A stretch of 64,000 bases of DNA, taken from positions 496,001 to 560,000 of the forward strand of contig NZ_JAUOEL010000002.1 in assembly GCF_030540765.1 (NCBI RefSeq). Direction: 5' to 3'. The translations under genes and the position numbers were made by a program. Under the pieces are notes generated by a model. It did not search any database, was not told where the DNA came from, and was given only the letters and a program-made list of their open reading frames with translations. Shown in pieces: positions 36,201-45,799 of the stretch. Within the stretch, counting starts at the first letter, position 1. Each line of letters opens with the position of its first letter. The stretch comes from Flavivirga jejuensis. GTDB taxonomy: Bacteria; Bacteroidota; Bacteroidia; Flavobacteriales; Flavobacteriaceae.

Positions 36201-36233
36201 GTACAATATCGAAATTAATTATTCTATGAATAC

Positions 36234-36701
36234 TTATTGATACCTTTTCATATTTCCTCTCATTTGCTTATAATGTGCATCGAACCATTCTGGCTCCTCA
36301 ATGGCATTGTCAAACATATAATCTGCTATTTGCTCAATGACATCTTCTGGATAAAGTAGTTTTTGCATCACTCCAAACCGTTTTACAGCACCAAACATTT
36401 TTGCATCTTTCTCATTCGGGTTTTTAAGCCACCTTTGCATATCATTAATAAACGTTTTTTTTGATGTTCCTGTAGATATATAACGCCTTTTAATGGCTAT
36501 CATTGGAGGAGCAATCCTGTTATCCTCAGTTTTAGTAACATCATGGCATGCATAACAGTAGGCCTCCATGAGTTTTTTTCCAGGATGTTCCTGAGATATA
36601 TCGTTATAAGATTCACTTAACTTATTGTTGTTTTCATCTTTAGAATTTTTACAGCCTATAAAGACAAAAATGAGTACTATTAATAATGTTAACACTTTCA
36701 T
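36234..36701 (-). CDS. Lipoprotein c-type cytochrome
   Basis: A monohaem cytochrome c of 155 residues. Lipoprotein signal with Cys about 17 (FVFIGCKNS); haem site C-Y-A-C-H (YCYACHDV) about residue 50; distal ligand region around MFGAVKRFGVMQKLLYPEDV. It probably shuttles electrons at the outer face of the inner membrane. It starts within a few bases of the stop of the universal stress protein gene, so the two are cotranscribed, which suggests a stress or low-oxygen setting. Confidence 0.88.
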   Translation of the reverse strand: MKVLTLLIVLIFVFIGCKNSKDENNNKLSESYNDISQEHPGKKLMEAYCYACHDVTKTEDNRIAPPMIAIKRRYISTGTSKKTFINDMQRWLKNPNEKDAKMFGAVKRFGVMQKLLYPEDVIEQIADYMFDNAIEEPEWFDAHYKQMRGNMKRYQ

Positions 36702-36713
36702 TAGATACATTAG

Positions 36714-37550
36714 TTAATTATTTTTCATTACCAGAAATGGAACATCGATACTAAATGCAAAAGTTTCAACAGAGTGTTTGTTAAATAAACGCTCCAAAAA
36801 AGAATGTTTTTTATTAGACATAGCAAGCATTTTTACTTCGTTTTTCACTACATATTCATGAATAATACTATAAATATCTTTATCATTAGCATCAATATAC
36901 TCTTTGATTACATCATTAAAATTAGCATCAAAAAAACCAACTCCCTTATCTAATTCTCTTGATGAATTATGACTCTCTTTAATATGTAAAAGGCATAGTT
37001 CAGAATGATGCAGAGACATAATATCGACCAATGGTTTTAAAGAAGCTAAATCATATAAAGATCGAAAACTTGTAGTAAATGCCACTTTACTTAAATCTGA
37101 AAATTTGCATCCATCTGGGATAGCAAGAACAGGCGTTTCACAACGCTGTATAACCCGAACTGTATTGCTTCCAAAGACTACTTTTTGTAATCCAGAAGCA
37201 CCTTTAGTCCCCATAACTATCAAATCAACTTGATTCTTATCTGAAACCTGATTAATAGAATCAATAAAATTATCATAGTCAACCATGGTATGAAAACGGT
37301 GTTTTTCATTTTTATGACTTGTCTTCGCCTTAGAAACTATATTAGATAGGGATTTTTTAGCTGTATCAATTATGGTGCTATAAATGGTTGACGATACACC
37401 CGCCATCATATCATCACAAATAAACGAGGATGCCTTCTGTACATTAAGTAAATAAAAATCACATGTAACATCTTTGAATAATTCTAAAGCAAAATCAATA
37501 GAATTCATAGAGTTTTTAGAAAAATCAGTTGGTAACAATATAGTTTTCAT
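36714..37550 (-). CDS. Two-domain universal stress protein
   Basis: A cytosolic protein of 278 residues made of two UspA-type domains (about 1-145 and 150-278). The first is complete, with MKTILLPTDFS at the start and the nucleotide-binding run VMGTKGASGLQKVVFGSNT; the second lacks a clear glycine-rich loop, as usual in tandem Usps. The ATG at 37550 was chosen; the frame extends to 37628 but that part encodes a hydrophobic stretch foreign to the family. It shares a transcript with the cytochrome c gene. Confidence 0.92.
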   Translation of the reverse strand: MKTILLPTDFSKNSMNSIDFALELFKDVTCDFYLLNVQKASSFICDDMMAGVSSTIYSTIIDTAKKSLSNIVSKAKTSHKNEKHRFHTMVDYDNFIDSINQVSDKNQVDLIVMGTKGASGLQKVVFGSNTVRVIQRCETPVLAIPDGCKFSDLSKVAFTTSFRSLYDLASLKPLVDIMSLHHSELCLLHIKESHNSSRELDKGVGFFDANFNDVIKEYIDANDKDIYSIIHEYVVKNEVKMLAMSNKKHSFLERLFNKHSVETFAFSIDVPFLVMKNN

Positions 37551-37837
37551 AGAAGCACAGAATAGGATTCCAAGTAAATATATTATCAAACCTAAAAAAA
37601 AACTATGACAAATGTCAGGCGTAACCAATTACCTACATTTAAAAAAAATTAACATAAAAATATAAAGCAATATGTTTTCGGCACAATAAATGCTAACAAA
37701 TACACATCAAGTCATGCGTAGATACTCTCCCTCATTGTTTTTCGCAATAACAGTTAACCGCAATACACAAAATAACATTATTGATCCTAGTTAAAATTAA
37801 ATTGCCAACCGATTTAAAGAATTAAAATATATTACAA

Positions 37838-38182
37838 ATGAAAAAAACATTTATTTTTTTGGCAATAACAGCTTCGGTTTTAGCAATAATATTATTAGCT
37901 CTTTTTATTTATTATTTAGGTATCATACCTAGTTTTACAGGGTTAGCAGTTGGATTATTAGCTTTTATTTTGTTAAAAAAACGCAGTAAAGTAAAAAAAA
38001 TAATCCAATTTTCGATTTCATTAACCGTTATGGCTTTAACAATATCTACTTGTAAATCAATTTTCAATAAAACTGAAATAACAAATACTAATACAAAACT
38101 TGAAGAGGAGAAAGATCGAGATGAAGATGAAGAATCAAAAAATGTAAAAATTGAAAACATAGATTTAACCGACAAACAGTAA
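37838..38182 (+). CDS. Small membrane protein with acidic tail
   Basis: A 114-residue protein with three hydrophobic segments (about 5-25, 28-46, 58-75), a basic loop KKRSKVKKI, then a very charged tail (EEEKDRDEDEESKN). I do not recognise it. It stands alone between the stress-protein gene and the M28 peptidase pair. Confidence 0.6.
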   Translation: MKKTFIFLAITASVLAIILLALFIYYLGIIPSFTGLAVGLLAFILLKKRSKVKKIIQFSISLTVMALTISTCKSIFNKTEITNTNTKLEEEKDRDEDEESKNVKIENIDLTDKQ

Positions 38183-38310
38183 GTAATTTCCTCTTTTTTA
38201 TTATATTTACTTTCTAAACCAAAATTTCAGACTAACATACCAAAATTTTTTACGCCCTAAAAAATAATTTGACAGTAAGTTTTGCACGTAAAATCTGACT
38301 AATTATACGC

Positions 38311-39357
38311 ATGAAAACCTTATACATTCTATTTGCATTAGTAGGCACTTGCGCTACGCCCAAGTACACTACAAGAATTCAAAACCTTAAAGATAGCATT
38401 CAACTAGTAGATAGCACACATATAACAAATTACGCTAACACAATTACTATTAAAGAGTTAAAAACACATTTATACAAATTTTCTTCGGATGAATTTGAAG
38501 GTAGAAAAGTTGGAGAAAAAGGACAAAAATTAGCTGCTGAATTCTTAAAATCATATTATATAAGCGAAAATATTGCGTCTCCTTTTGGGAATGACAATTA
38601 CTATCAAACCATTCCTAAAGACTTCTTTTCACAAGAAATTAAAAGTTCAGAAAATGTTTTAGCATATATAGAAGGTAGTGAAAAACCAGAAGAAATTATT
38701 ATTATTTCTGCCCATCTGGATCACCTTGGTATTTCTGATAACGGACAAATAAATCATGGTGCAGATGATGATGGCTCTGGTACCGTTGCCATTATGGAAA
38801 TGGCGCAAGCTTTTAACTTAGCTAAAAAAGAAGGTCATGGTCCAAAACGAAGTATTCTATTTTTGCATTTAACCGCAGAAGAAATAGGAAAACAAGGTTC
38901 GCAATTCTATACAGAACACCCTGTGTTTCCTCTAAAAAATACGATTACCAATCTAAATATCGATATGATAGGAAGAGTTGATGATATTCATGAAAACAAT
39001 GAAGACTACATATACCTAATAGGGTCTGATAGATTGAGTAAAGAACTCCATTATTTATCTGAAAAAGTAAATAACTCTTATTACAATATAAATATAGATT
39101 ACAGATATAACGTAGAAGGTGAAGTACATCAATACTACTCTCGCTCAGATCACTATAATTTTGCATTAAAGGGAATTCCTGTTATTTTTTATTTTAACGG
39201 AGAACATAGGGATTACCATAAACCATCAGATACTCCAGATAAAATTAATTACGGTCTATTACAAAGACGTACAAAACTCATATTTTCCACGGCATGGCAA
39301 ATTGCAAATCAAGAACACCGTATAGTTGTTGATAAGGATAATGAACTGTTAAAATAG
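38311..39357 (+). CDS. M28-family metallopeptidase (first of tandem pair)
   Basis: An exported zinc aminopeptidase-type enzyme of 348 residues. The N-terminus is a signal sequence, LFALVGTCATP, possibly lipidated. Zinc ligands are all visible: H in SAHLDHLG, D in GADDDGSGT, the EE pair in HLTAEEIGKQG, D in NLNIDMIGR and H in RSDHYNFALKGIPVIFYF. It probably releases N-terminal amino acids from peptides in the periplasm. The next gene is a close paralogue, 63 bases on. Confidence 0.93.
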   Translation: MKTLYILFALVGTCATPKYTTRIQNLKDSIQLVDSTHITNYANTITIKELKTHLYKFSSDEFEGRKVGEKGQKLAAEFLKSYYISENIASPFGNDNYYQTIPKDFFSQEIKSSENVLAYIEGSEKPEEIIIISAHLDHLGISDNGQINHGADDDGSGTVAIMEMAQAFNLAKKEGHGPKRSILFLHLTAEEIGKQGSQFYTEHPVFPLKNTITNLNIDMIGRVDDIHENNEDYIYLIGSDRLSKELHYLSEKVNNSYYNINIDYRYNVEGEVHQYYSRSDHYNFALKGIPVIFYFNGEHRDYHKPSDTPDKINYGLLQRRTKLIFSTAWQIANQEHRIVVDKDNELLK

Positions 39358-39420
39358 ATTGAAAATGATTCTTCTATTAATTCATTTTTGTAATATCGTA
39401 AAAAATATATTTTCGCAAAA

Positions 39421-40431
39421 ATGAAAAAACTAACAATTCTCTTATATATTACACTATCTGTAGTTTCATGTAGTTCTTCACAAAACAAAAAAACTACAAA
39501 GAATGCTAATGTTGTAAAAGATTATGCAAAAACGATTACCGCAGATGAATTAAAAGAAGCCCTTTATATTTATGCTTCAGATGAATATGAAGGCAGAGAA
39601 ACGGGTGAACCTGGTCAAAAAAAAGCCGTCGAGTTTATTAAAAATCATTATGTATCTGTAGGCATCCCTTCTCCTATTGCTGAAGGTGATTATTTTCAAG
39701 AAATCCCTGCCTCTTATTTTTCTAATAATATAAAAGACTCAGAAAATGTTTTAGCATATATAAAAGGAACTGAGAAGCCAGATGAAGTAATCGTAATTTC
39801 GGCACATTTAGATCATATTGGTATTTCTAGAAATGATGAAATCAATAATGGTGCAGATGATGATGGGTCTGGAACAGTTGCAATCTTAGAAATTGCTGAA
39901 GCTTTTAAAGCTGCTTCAGACAAAGGTCATGGGTCTATGCGTTCTATATTATTTTTACATGTTACAGCAGAAGAAATAGGACTTCATGGTTCTCGGTACT
40001 ATACAGACGTAGATCCTGTATTACCTTTAGCTAATACAGTAGCTAATTTGAATATAGATATGATAGGTCGTGTAGATCCTAAACATGAGAATGATAGAAA
40101 TTACGTATATTTAATTGGGTCGGATAAATTAAGTAAAGAGTTACACAACATTTCTGAAGCTGTAAACAAGAAATACTTTAATATGAAGCTTGATTACACG
40201 TTTAATGATGATGATGATCCGAATCGTTTTTATTACCGCTCAGATCATTACAATTTTGCAAAAAACAACATCCCTGTTATTTTCTATTTTAATGGGACAC
40301 ATGCCGATTATCATAAACCTTCGGATACTCCAGATAAAATTCAATACGATTTATTAGAAACACGAACACGTCTTATCTTTCATACCGCTTGGGAACTTGC
40401 TAATCGAAGTGAACGTATAAAAGTGGATTGA
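39421..40431 (+). CDS. M28-family metallopeptidase lipoprotein (second of tandem pair)
   Basis: 336 residues, lipoprotein signal with Cys about 17 (SVVSCSSSQ), then an M28 domain with the same ligands as its neighbour (SAHLDHIG, GADDDGSGT, HVTAEEIGLHG, NLNIDMIGR, RSDHYNF). The two are alike along most of their length, including YDL/YGLL-TRTRLIF near the end, so they come from a tandem duplication. Differences are concentrated in the N-terminal and central loops, perhaps altering substrate choice. Confidence 0.94.
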   Translation: MKKLTILLYITLSVVSCSSSQNKKTTKNANVVKDYAKTITADELKEALYIYASDEYEGRETGEPGQKKAVEFIKNHYVSVGIPSPIAEGDYFQEIPASYFSNNIKDSENVLAYIKGTEKPDEVIVISAHLDHIGISRNDEINNGADDDGSGTVAILEIAEAFKAASDKGHGSMRSILFLHVTAEEIGLHGSRYYTDVDPVLPLANTVANLNIDMIGRVDPKHENDRNYVYLIGSDKLSKELHNISEAVNKKYFNMKLDYTFNDDDDPNRFYYRSDHYNFAKNNIPVIFYFNGTHADYHKPSDTPDKIQYDLLETRTRLIFHTAWELANRSERIKVD

Positions 40432-40518
40432 TTAAATTTTAGCCGTACTAACTAAGTGTGGTATTGATAAAAATAATAGAAATTAAAAACCAGAATAAAA
40501 ATAGCTTAAGCTAATAAC

Positions 40519-40908
40519 TCATTCTAAAATATAATCTGCACTCACAAACTCTATCGGTTCTGAGGGAAATAATTGTGGGTTATCGTCAACGACATTATAA
40601 GTTAATAAACAAAAACTATTAGCTTCAATAGATAGACATTGTCCTTTAGGACTATATGTAGCAGTTGCCCCTCCACCTATAGTTGTTGTTACTTGAGGAA
40701 AACCTGAAACACTAAAATTATTAGAATTAAAAAACTTAATTTCATAAGACAAAGCATCCTCACTGCTGCTCGTTTGTTGTGTAAATGTAAAACTTACGAG
40801 TTCATAAGTTATAGGCTCAATAGCTATATCCTCTTCAACTGAATCATCACTCGGACAGCTAAAAAATAATAATGAAAATAAAAAGAATATTGATTTAAAC
40901 TGTTTCAT
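40519..40908 (-). CDS. Hypothetical lipoprotein
   Basis: 129 residues with a lipoprotein signal (LFFSCPSDDS, Cys about 18). The mature part is beta-rich (YELVSFTFTQQTSSSEDALSYEIKFFN; CLSIEANSFCLLTYNV). No family is recognised. Located downstream of the tRNA-His terminator on the same strand. Confidence 0.7.
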   Translation of the reverse strand: MKQFKSIFFLFSLLFFSCPSDDSVEEDIAIEPITYELVSFTFTQQTSSSEDALSYEIKFFNSNNFSVSGFPQVTTTIGGGATATYSPKGQCLSIEANSFCLLTYNVVDDNPQLFPSEPIEFVSADYILE

Positions 40909-40931
40909 ACTCGAATTTAATAAATTTCTAC

Positions 40932-40964
40932 AAAAAAAGCCTTTTAATTTCTTAAAAGGCTTTT
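40932..40964 (-). terminator. tRNA-His terminator
   Basis: AAAAGCCTTTTAA and TTAAAAGGCTTTT form a strong stem followed on the minus strand by a T-run, directly after the tRNA 3' end. Confidence 0.85.
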
Positions 40965-40972
40965 ACTTTTTG

Positions 40973-41046
40973 GGTGGAAGACCGGATTCGAACCGGCGAC
41001 CCTTGGTACCACAAACCAATGCTCTAACCAACTGAGCTACAACCAC
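40973..41046 (-). tRNA. tRNA-His(GTG)
   Basis: The minus strand folds as a complete tRNA: D arm GCTC..GAGC, anticodon stem TTGGT/ACCAA with loop TTGTGGT giving anticodon GTG, T arm GCCGG-TTCGAAT-CCGGT, acceptor GTGGTTG/CTTCCAC with discriminator C73. The base before it (41047) is G, matching the extra G-1 that identifies tRNA-His. The acceptor stem has two T-T mismatches (positions 5-68 and 6-67). CCA is not fully encoded. Confidence 0.96.
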
Positions 41047-41162
41047 CATGTAACTTGCATTTTGTAATGCGTGTGCAAATGTAATTGATTTAAACCTTTT
41101 CTACAAAGACTTTTTTTAATATTTTGCATAGATATTAAAAATAAAATGGCTTAAATTTCTAA

Positions 41163-41882
41163 CTATTTAATATCGAATAGACTATCAACCGCAATATAAC
41201 GCTCAACGGTGAAACCTTCTGCATGTTCAACACCTACTAGCCTTCCTAAATCTCTAGCCCTATAAATAATACTATCTGTAAAGTTCTTACTAGATATAGG
41301 TGTTTCTGGTTCTTTACTATTGCTATCATAAAACTGTGTTTTATAAGCCAATACAGAGGCCATTTTTTTATCCATAAAACCAGAGACATCAACAGTTACA
41401 TCTGGTTCCAAATTTTTCCATTGTATATAATGATACACCTGCTTAGGTCGCCATGCATTTTGTAACTCATTATTATCATCTTTAGTCTCTATCTTAACTA
41501 AACCACTTAAAAAACAAGCATCACTAACCAGTTTACTTCCTTTTCCATGATCTATATGCCTATCATCAATAGCATTACAAAGCACAATATCTGGTTGATA
41601 TTTACGAATCATTTTAATGATTTCTAATTGATGTTTTTTATCATTTATAAAAAAACCATCTGCAAACCCCATATTAACTCGTGCAGCAGCCCCTAATATT
41701 TTAGCAGCATTATACGCTTCAACATCTCTAGTTTCTGCAGTACCACGAGTTCCTAACTCGCCCCTTGTTAAATCTATAATGCCAACTTTTTTTCCTCTGG
41801 CAACTTCTTTTGCTATAGTACCTCCACATCCTAATTCTACATCATCAGGGTGTGCTCCAATAGCTAGAATATCTAATTTCAT
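41163..41882 (-). CDS. bshB1: Bacillithiol biosynthesis deacetylase BshB1
   Basis: Removes the acetyl group from GlcNAc-malate in bacillithiol synthesis. At 239 residues it shows the PIG-L zinc-deacetylase marks AIGAHPDDVELGCGGT (zinc His, catalytic Asp), LTRGELGTRGT and DDRHIDHGKGS. Bacillithiol is the low-molecular-weight thiol of most Flavobacteriaceae. It is a single gene upstream of tRNA-His, divergent from the SLC13 gene. Confidence 0.96.
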   Translation of the reverse strand: MKLDILAIGAHPDDVELGCGGTIAKEVARGKKVGIIDLTRGELGTRGTAETRDVEAYNAAKILGAAARVNMGFADGFFINDKKHQLEIIKMIRKYQPDIVLCNAIDDRHIDHGKGSKLVSDACFLSGLVKIETKDDNNELQNAWRPKQVYHYIQWKNLEPDVTVDVSGFMDKKMASVLAYKTQFYDSNSKEPETPISSKNFTDSIIYRARDLGRLVGVEHAEGFTVERYIAVDSLFDIK

Positions 41883-42268
41883 ATATTAATTCTTATTATT
41901 TTTTTAATTAGTATAAATGTAATTCACTAGAAATTATTTTCTTCAAAATTTATCAAAAATGGATACTAATTTATAAGCTGATTTTCTACTGTAGAACTCA
42001 TTAGGCCCCCTTTTCACACATTCTTTTAACGCTTTATCGTCTAAAAATATTAAATAAATAAGGAATCGTTAAAAACTTAATATTACTCTCACGTTTTCGT
42101 ATTCATTTTTAGCACCAAATAATTAGAAATACTCACAATTTCCCAAAAATAGCACCCGCACTAATAATCATGATATTCCATGACATTCGTCATGATTATT
42201 AGCGCTAATCAACTGTAACTTTACTTTATAATTTATTACACACTAAAACTAATAAACAATTTTAATAT
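41883..42268. other. 386-base divergent promoter region
   Basis: Between bshB1 and the SLC13 gene. It contains the inverted repeat at 42161-42202. No gene or exact -7 box is seen. Confidence 0.5.
42161..42202. promoter_or_regulatory. 13-bp inverted repeat, candidate operator
   Basis: CTAATAATCATGA and TCATGATTATTAG are exact complements 16 bases apart, and the match extends to 15 of 16 when GC ends are counted. No T-run follows. The site is 66 bases before the SLC13 start, suitable for a regulator or an mRNA leader hairpin. Confidence 0.45.
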
Positions 42269-44110
42269 ATGATCTATTTAATGCTCCTCATTTTAATTAT
42301 AACCATTGGCTTTTTTGTTTGGGGAAAGTTTACCCCAGATATTGTTGCCCTCATGTCTATGATAAGTTTATTCTTAACGGGGATTTTAAATACTAAAGAA
42401 ACTCTAAGTGGTTTTAGCAATCCAACCGTTATTATGATCGCTGCACTCTTCATTATAGGAGAAGGTATTGCTCAAACTGGCTGGACAGCTCTAGCTGGTA
42501 AGAAATTTGTAGAATGGGCAGGAAAAAGTATTCCTAAATTATTAGTTATAGTAACATTAGGTGCAGGGATTTTATCGGGGTTTGTAAGCAACACAGGTAC
42601 AGTAGCAACCTTAATGCCTCTTACTATATCATCGGCCTGGAGTATTGGAACATTACCATCAAAAATGCTAATGCCAGTTGCTTTTGGATCTAATACAGGT
42701 GGTTTATTAACCTTAACTGGTACACCTCCAAACATTATTGCCAGTAACGCTTTAGTAGAAGCTGGTTTTGAAGGTTTTTCTTTTTTCGAATTTGCATTAA
42801 TAGGTATTCCTTTATTAATAGTCGCATTAATTTATTTCAGATATGTAGGATACAGGTTATTACCAAAAAATAAAACAAATAATAAACCCATAAATATTGA
42901 ATCCACTTTACATAATTGGATAGAAGCCTATAAAATTGATAGTGGCTATTATAGATTACGTATAAGATCGTTGTCGCCACTAATTAATACAAAAATTGAA
43001 GATTGGCAATTTGAAAAAAATTATAATGTTTCCATTATTCGTATGAAAAGAAGACATCCAAGCGTTTTAAAGGGCATAAATACTTTTGAAGAATTTCCAA
43101 ACCCCAAAACAGAATTATATTATCATGATATTTTAACCGTAAAAGGAGATACAGAAGCCATAAACAAACTAATGATTTCATTTAGATTAGGGCTATTACC
43201 TCTTGAACCTATTACTGATGAGTTAAAACACAACCTAATTAATCAGGAGGTTGGTATGACCGAAATTATAGTAAACCCAAATTCTATTTTAGTTGGTAGA
43301 AGATATAAATTAGGAGATTACTTTAAACGATATGGCATCCAACTTTTAGCTGCTTCAAGAAATAACAAAGCTTTACAAGAAAAGGAAGTTATAGTAAAAG
43401 CTGGTGATGCCTTTTTAATACGAGGTACTTGGGAACATATAGATAGTTTAAAACAACAACACGAAAACTTAGTAATTATTGGAAGCCCTGAAGGCATGGC
43501 TAAAAATGTAGAAAGCCTTAACTCAAAATCTTATATCGCTTTAGGAGCTCTAGTACTCATGATCATATTTATGGTCTTTAAAATAGTACCAGGCTCAATC
43601 GCAGCATTAATTTCTGCTGGGATTGTATTATTAACAGGTTGTGTCCCTATTTCGAAAGCATATAAAGGTATTAGTTGGACGAGTGTGGTTATGATTGCTG
43701 CTATGATACCCATGGGTATTGCGTTACAAAAAACAGGAACCGCACAAGTTATAGCTAATGGTTTGGTAAGCTATTTAGGATCCATTCATCCCATATTATT
43801 ATTAGGTGGTGTATTTCTACTAACAACAACATTTAGTCAAGTAATCAATAATTCTGCAACAGCTGTTTTAATGGCTCCTATTGCTATACTTGCTGCAAAC
43901 TCGTTAAATCTATCACCTGCTCCATTTATGATAGTGGTTGCCATAAGTGCATCAACAGCATTTTTAACACCAATAGGAACTACAACCAATGCGATGGTGA
44001 TGACGGCAGGCGGATACAAATTCATGAATTACCTAAAAGTAGGTGCCCCATTACTACTCTTATTTTTCATAATAACGCTTATACTAGTACCTATGATATG
44101 GCCTTTTTAA
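42269..44110 (+). CDS. SLC13-family anion permease with TrkA-C domains
   Basis: An inner-membrane transporter of 613 residues: N-terminal helices 1-195, two cytosolic TrkA-C (RCK-C) domains about 215-300 and 325-400 (YRLRIRSLSPLINTKIEDW; TEIIVNPNSILVGRRYKLG), then a second helix bundle 420-613. GFVSNTGTVATLMPLTI and the paired INNSATAVLMAPIAI are the sodium-binding SNT/NSAT motifs of DASS transporters. Substrates in the family are sulfate, dicarboxylates or phosphate. pckA follows after 45 bases and may share the transcript, which would favour a C4-dicarboxylate, but that is only contextual. Confidence 0.93.
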   Translation: MIYLMLLILIITIGFFVWGKFTPDIVALMSMISLFLTGILNTKETLSGFSNPTVIMIAALFIIGEGIAQTGWTALAGKKFVEWAGKSIPKLLVIVTLGAGILSGFVSNTGTVATLMPLTISSAWSIGTLPSKMLMPVAFGSNTGGLLTLTGTPPNIIASNALVEAGFEGFSFFEFALIGIPLLIVALIYFRYVGYRLLPKNKTNNKPINIESTLHNWIEAYKIDSGYYRLRIRSLSPLINTKIEDWQFEKNYNVSIIRMKRRHPSVLKGINTFEEFPNPKTELYYHDILTVKGDTEAINKLMISFRLGLLPLEPITDELKHNLINQEVGMTEIIVNPNSILVGRRYKLGDYFKRYGIQLLAASRNNKALQEKEVIVKAGDAFLIRGTWEHIDSLKQQHENLVIIGSPEGMAKNVESLNSKSYIALGALVLMIIFMVFKIVPGSIAALISAGIVLLTGCVPISKAYKGISWTSVVMIAAMIPMGIALQKTGTAQVIANGLVSYLGSIHPILLLGGVFLLTTTFSQVINNSATAVLMAPIAILAANSLNLSPAPFMIVVAISASTAFLTPIGTTTNAMVMTAGGYKFMNYLKVGAPLLLLFFIITLILVPMIWPF

Positions 44111-44155
44111 ACAAATTGAACAAATTATTAATAGGAACCTTTAAAATGAAATAAA

Positions 44156-45784
44156 ATGAAAGATTTAACAGAAGTTAAGCATACAGGTTTAGAACAGTAT
44201 GGTTTAAAAAAAGTGAACGTAAATTGGAATTTATCACCAAAGGAACTACAAAAAATTACCGTTGAGAAAGGCATGGGGAAAGAAACTAGCAATGGGACAC
44301 TTTCTATTAATACAGGTAAATTTACTGGACGCTCTCCTAAAGATCGTTTTCTGGTAAAAGATGATTATACAGCAGACAAAGTTTGGTGGGGAAAAACAAA
44401 TAAACCAGTATCCCCTGAGAATTTTGATAAACTTAAAAATGAAATAACAAACTATCTTTCTGGAAAAGAAATTTACGCAAGAGATGGCTATGTATGTGCA
44501 GATCCAGGGTATAGAACAAACATTAGAACTGTAACAGAATTACCGTGGTCTAACTTATTTGTTTACAATATGTTTTTAAGGCCTGGCGAAAAAGAATTAA
44601 AAAACTTTAAAGAAGATTGGCTGGTTCTCTGTGCGCCAGGATATGTTTGTCCAGATCCAAAAGCTTATGGCATTCGTCAAGGTAATTTCTCAATTATCAA
44701 TTTTACTCAAAAAATAGCTTTAGTTGGAGGATCTGCTTATACAGGCGAAATAAAAAAAGGTATTTTCTCTGCATTAAACATGATTTTACCTGTTGAGAAA
44801 AATGTATTACCAATGCACTGTTCTGCAAATGTTGGAAAATATGGAGATACTGCTATTTTCTTCGGTCTTTCTGGAACAGGAAAAACAACATTATCTGCAG
44901 ACCCTAATAGAAAATTAATTGGTGACGATGAGCATGGTTGGACAGCCGATAACACCATTTTTAACTTTGAAGGTGGTTGTTATGCTAAAGTTATTGACCT
45001 AAGCGAAGAAAAGGAACCAGACATTTTTAGAGCTGTTAAACCAGGAGCATTGTTAGAGAATATTGTATTTAAAGACAATGGAGAAGTAGATTATAAAGAC
45101 GGTAGTATTACTCAAAACACACGTGTAAGCTATCCTATTTATCACATTGATAATATTCAAGAAACACTTTATGCAGACAATCCTAAAAACATATTCTTTT
45201 TAACATGTGATGCTTTTGGTGTATTACCTCCAGTATCAAAATTAACACCGGGACAAGCTGCTTACCATTTTATCTCTGGCTATACGGCTAAAGTTGCTGG
45301 TACAGAAGCTGGTATTACAGAACCAGTGCCATCTTTCTCTGCATGTTTTGGAGAACCATTTATGCCATTGCACCCAACCGTTTATGGTGAAATGTTAAGC
45401 AAAAAAATGCAAGAAGCTGGTGTCAATGTTTGGCTAATTAATACAGGATGGAGTGCAGGACCTTATGGAGTTGGTTCTCGTATAAAATTAAAATACACAA
45501 GAGCTATGATTACAGCAATCCTTAACGGTGAACTGGATAATGTAGATTACGAGCAAAACGCTATTTTCGGTTTGTACATGCCTAAATATTGTCCAGGTGT
45601 ACCATCAGAAATTTTAGACCCTATGAACACGTGGTTACAAAAAGGAGCTTATATAGGTAAAGCAATTCATTTGGCACACTCTTTTCACTTAAACTTTGAA
45701 AAATTTGCTGGTCAGGCATCCGAACAAATTATTGAAGGTGGTCCATTAATTGATGAGCATCATCACTTACACGAACACTTTTAA
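44156..45784 (+). CDS. pckA: Phosphoenolpyruvate carboxykinase (ATP)
   Basis: Converts oxaloacetate and ATP to PEP and CO2, the first step of gluconeogenesis from acetate or C4 acids. 542 residues, full length. Visible are the kinase-1a P-loop GLSGTGKTTLS (about 237-247), kinase-2 metal site LIGDDEHGW, substrate-site FTGRSPKDRF near residue 60 and GPYGVGSRIKLKYTRAM. It works downstream of acs when the cell grows on acetate, although the two loci are 32 kb apart. Confidence 0.98.
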   Translation: MKDLTEVKHTGLEQYGLKKVNVNWNLSPKELQKITVEKGMGKETSNGTLSINTGKFTGRSPKDRFLVKDDYTADKVWWGKTNKPVSPENFDKLKNEITNYLSGKEIYARDGYVCADPGYRTNIRTVTELPWSNLFVYNMFLRPGEKELKNFKEDWLVLCAPGYVCPDPKAYGIRQGNFSIINFTQKIALVGGSAYTGEIKKGIFSALNMILPVEKNVLPMHCSANVGKYGDTAIFFGLSGTGKTTLSADPNRKLIGDDEHGWTADNTIFNFEGGCYAKVIDLSEEKEPDIFRAVKPGALLENIVFKDNGEVDYKDGSITQNTRVSYPIYHIDNIQETLYADNPKNIFFLTCDAFGVLPPVSKLTPGQAAYHFISGYTAKVAGTEAGITEPVPSFSACFGEPFMPLHPTVYGEMLSKKMQEAGVNVWLINTGWSAGPYGVGSRIKLKYTRAMITAILNGELDNVDYEQNAIFGLYMPKYCPGVPSEILDPMNTWLQKGAYIGKAIHLAHSFHLNFEKFAGQASEQIIEGGPLIDEHHHLHEHF

Positions 45785-45799
45785 TAGGTTCATTTAACC

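Larger units (their letters stand above)
35910..36233. other. 324-base intergenic region
   Basis: Contains the nested inverted-repeat element at 36027-36133 and the terminator at 36170-36200. No gene is seen. Confidence 0.5.
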
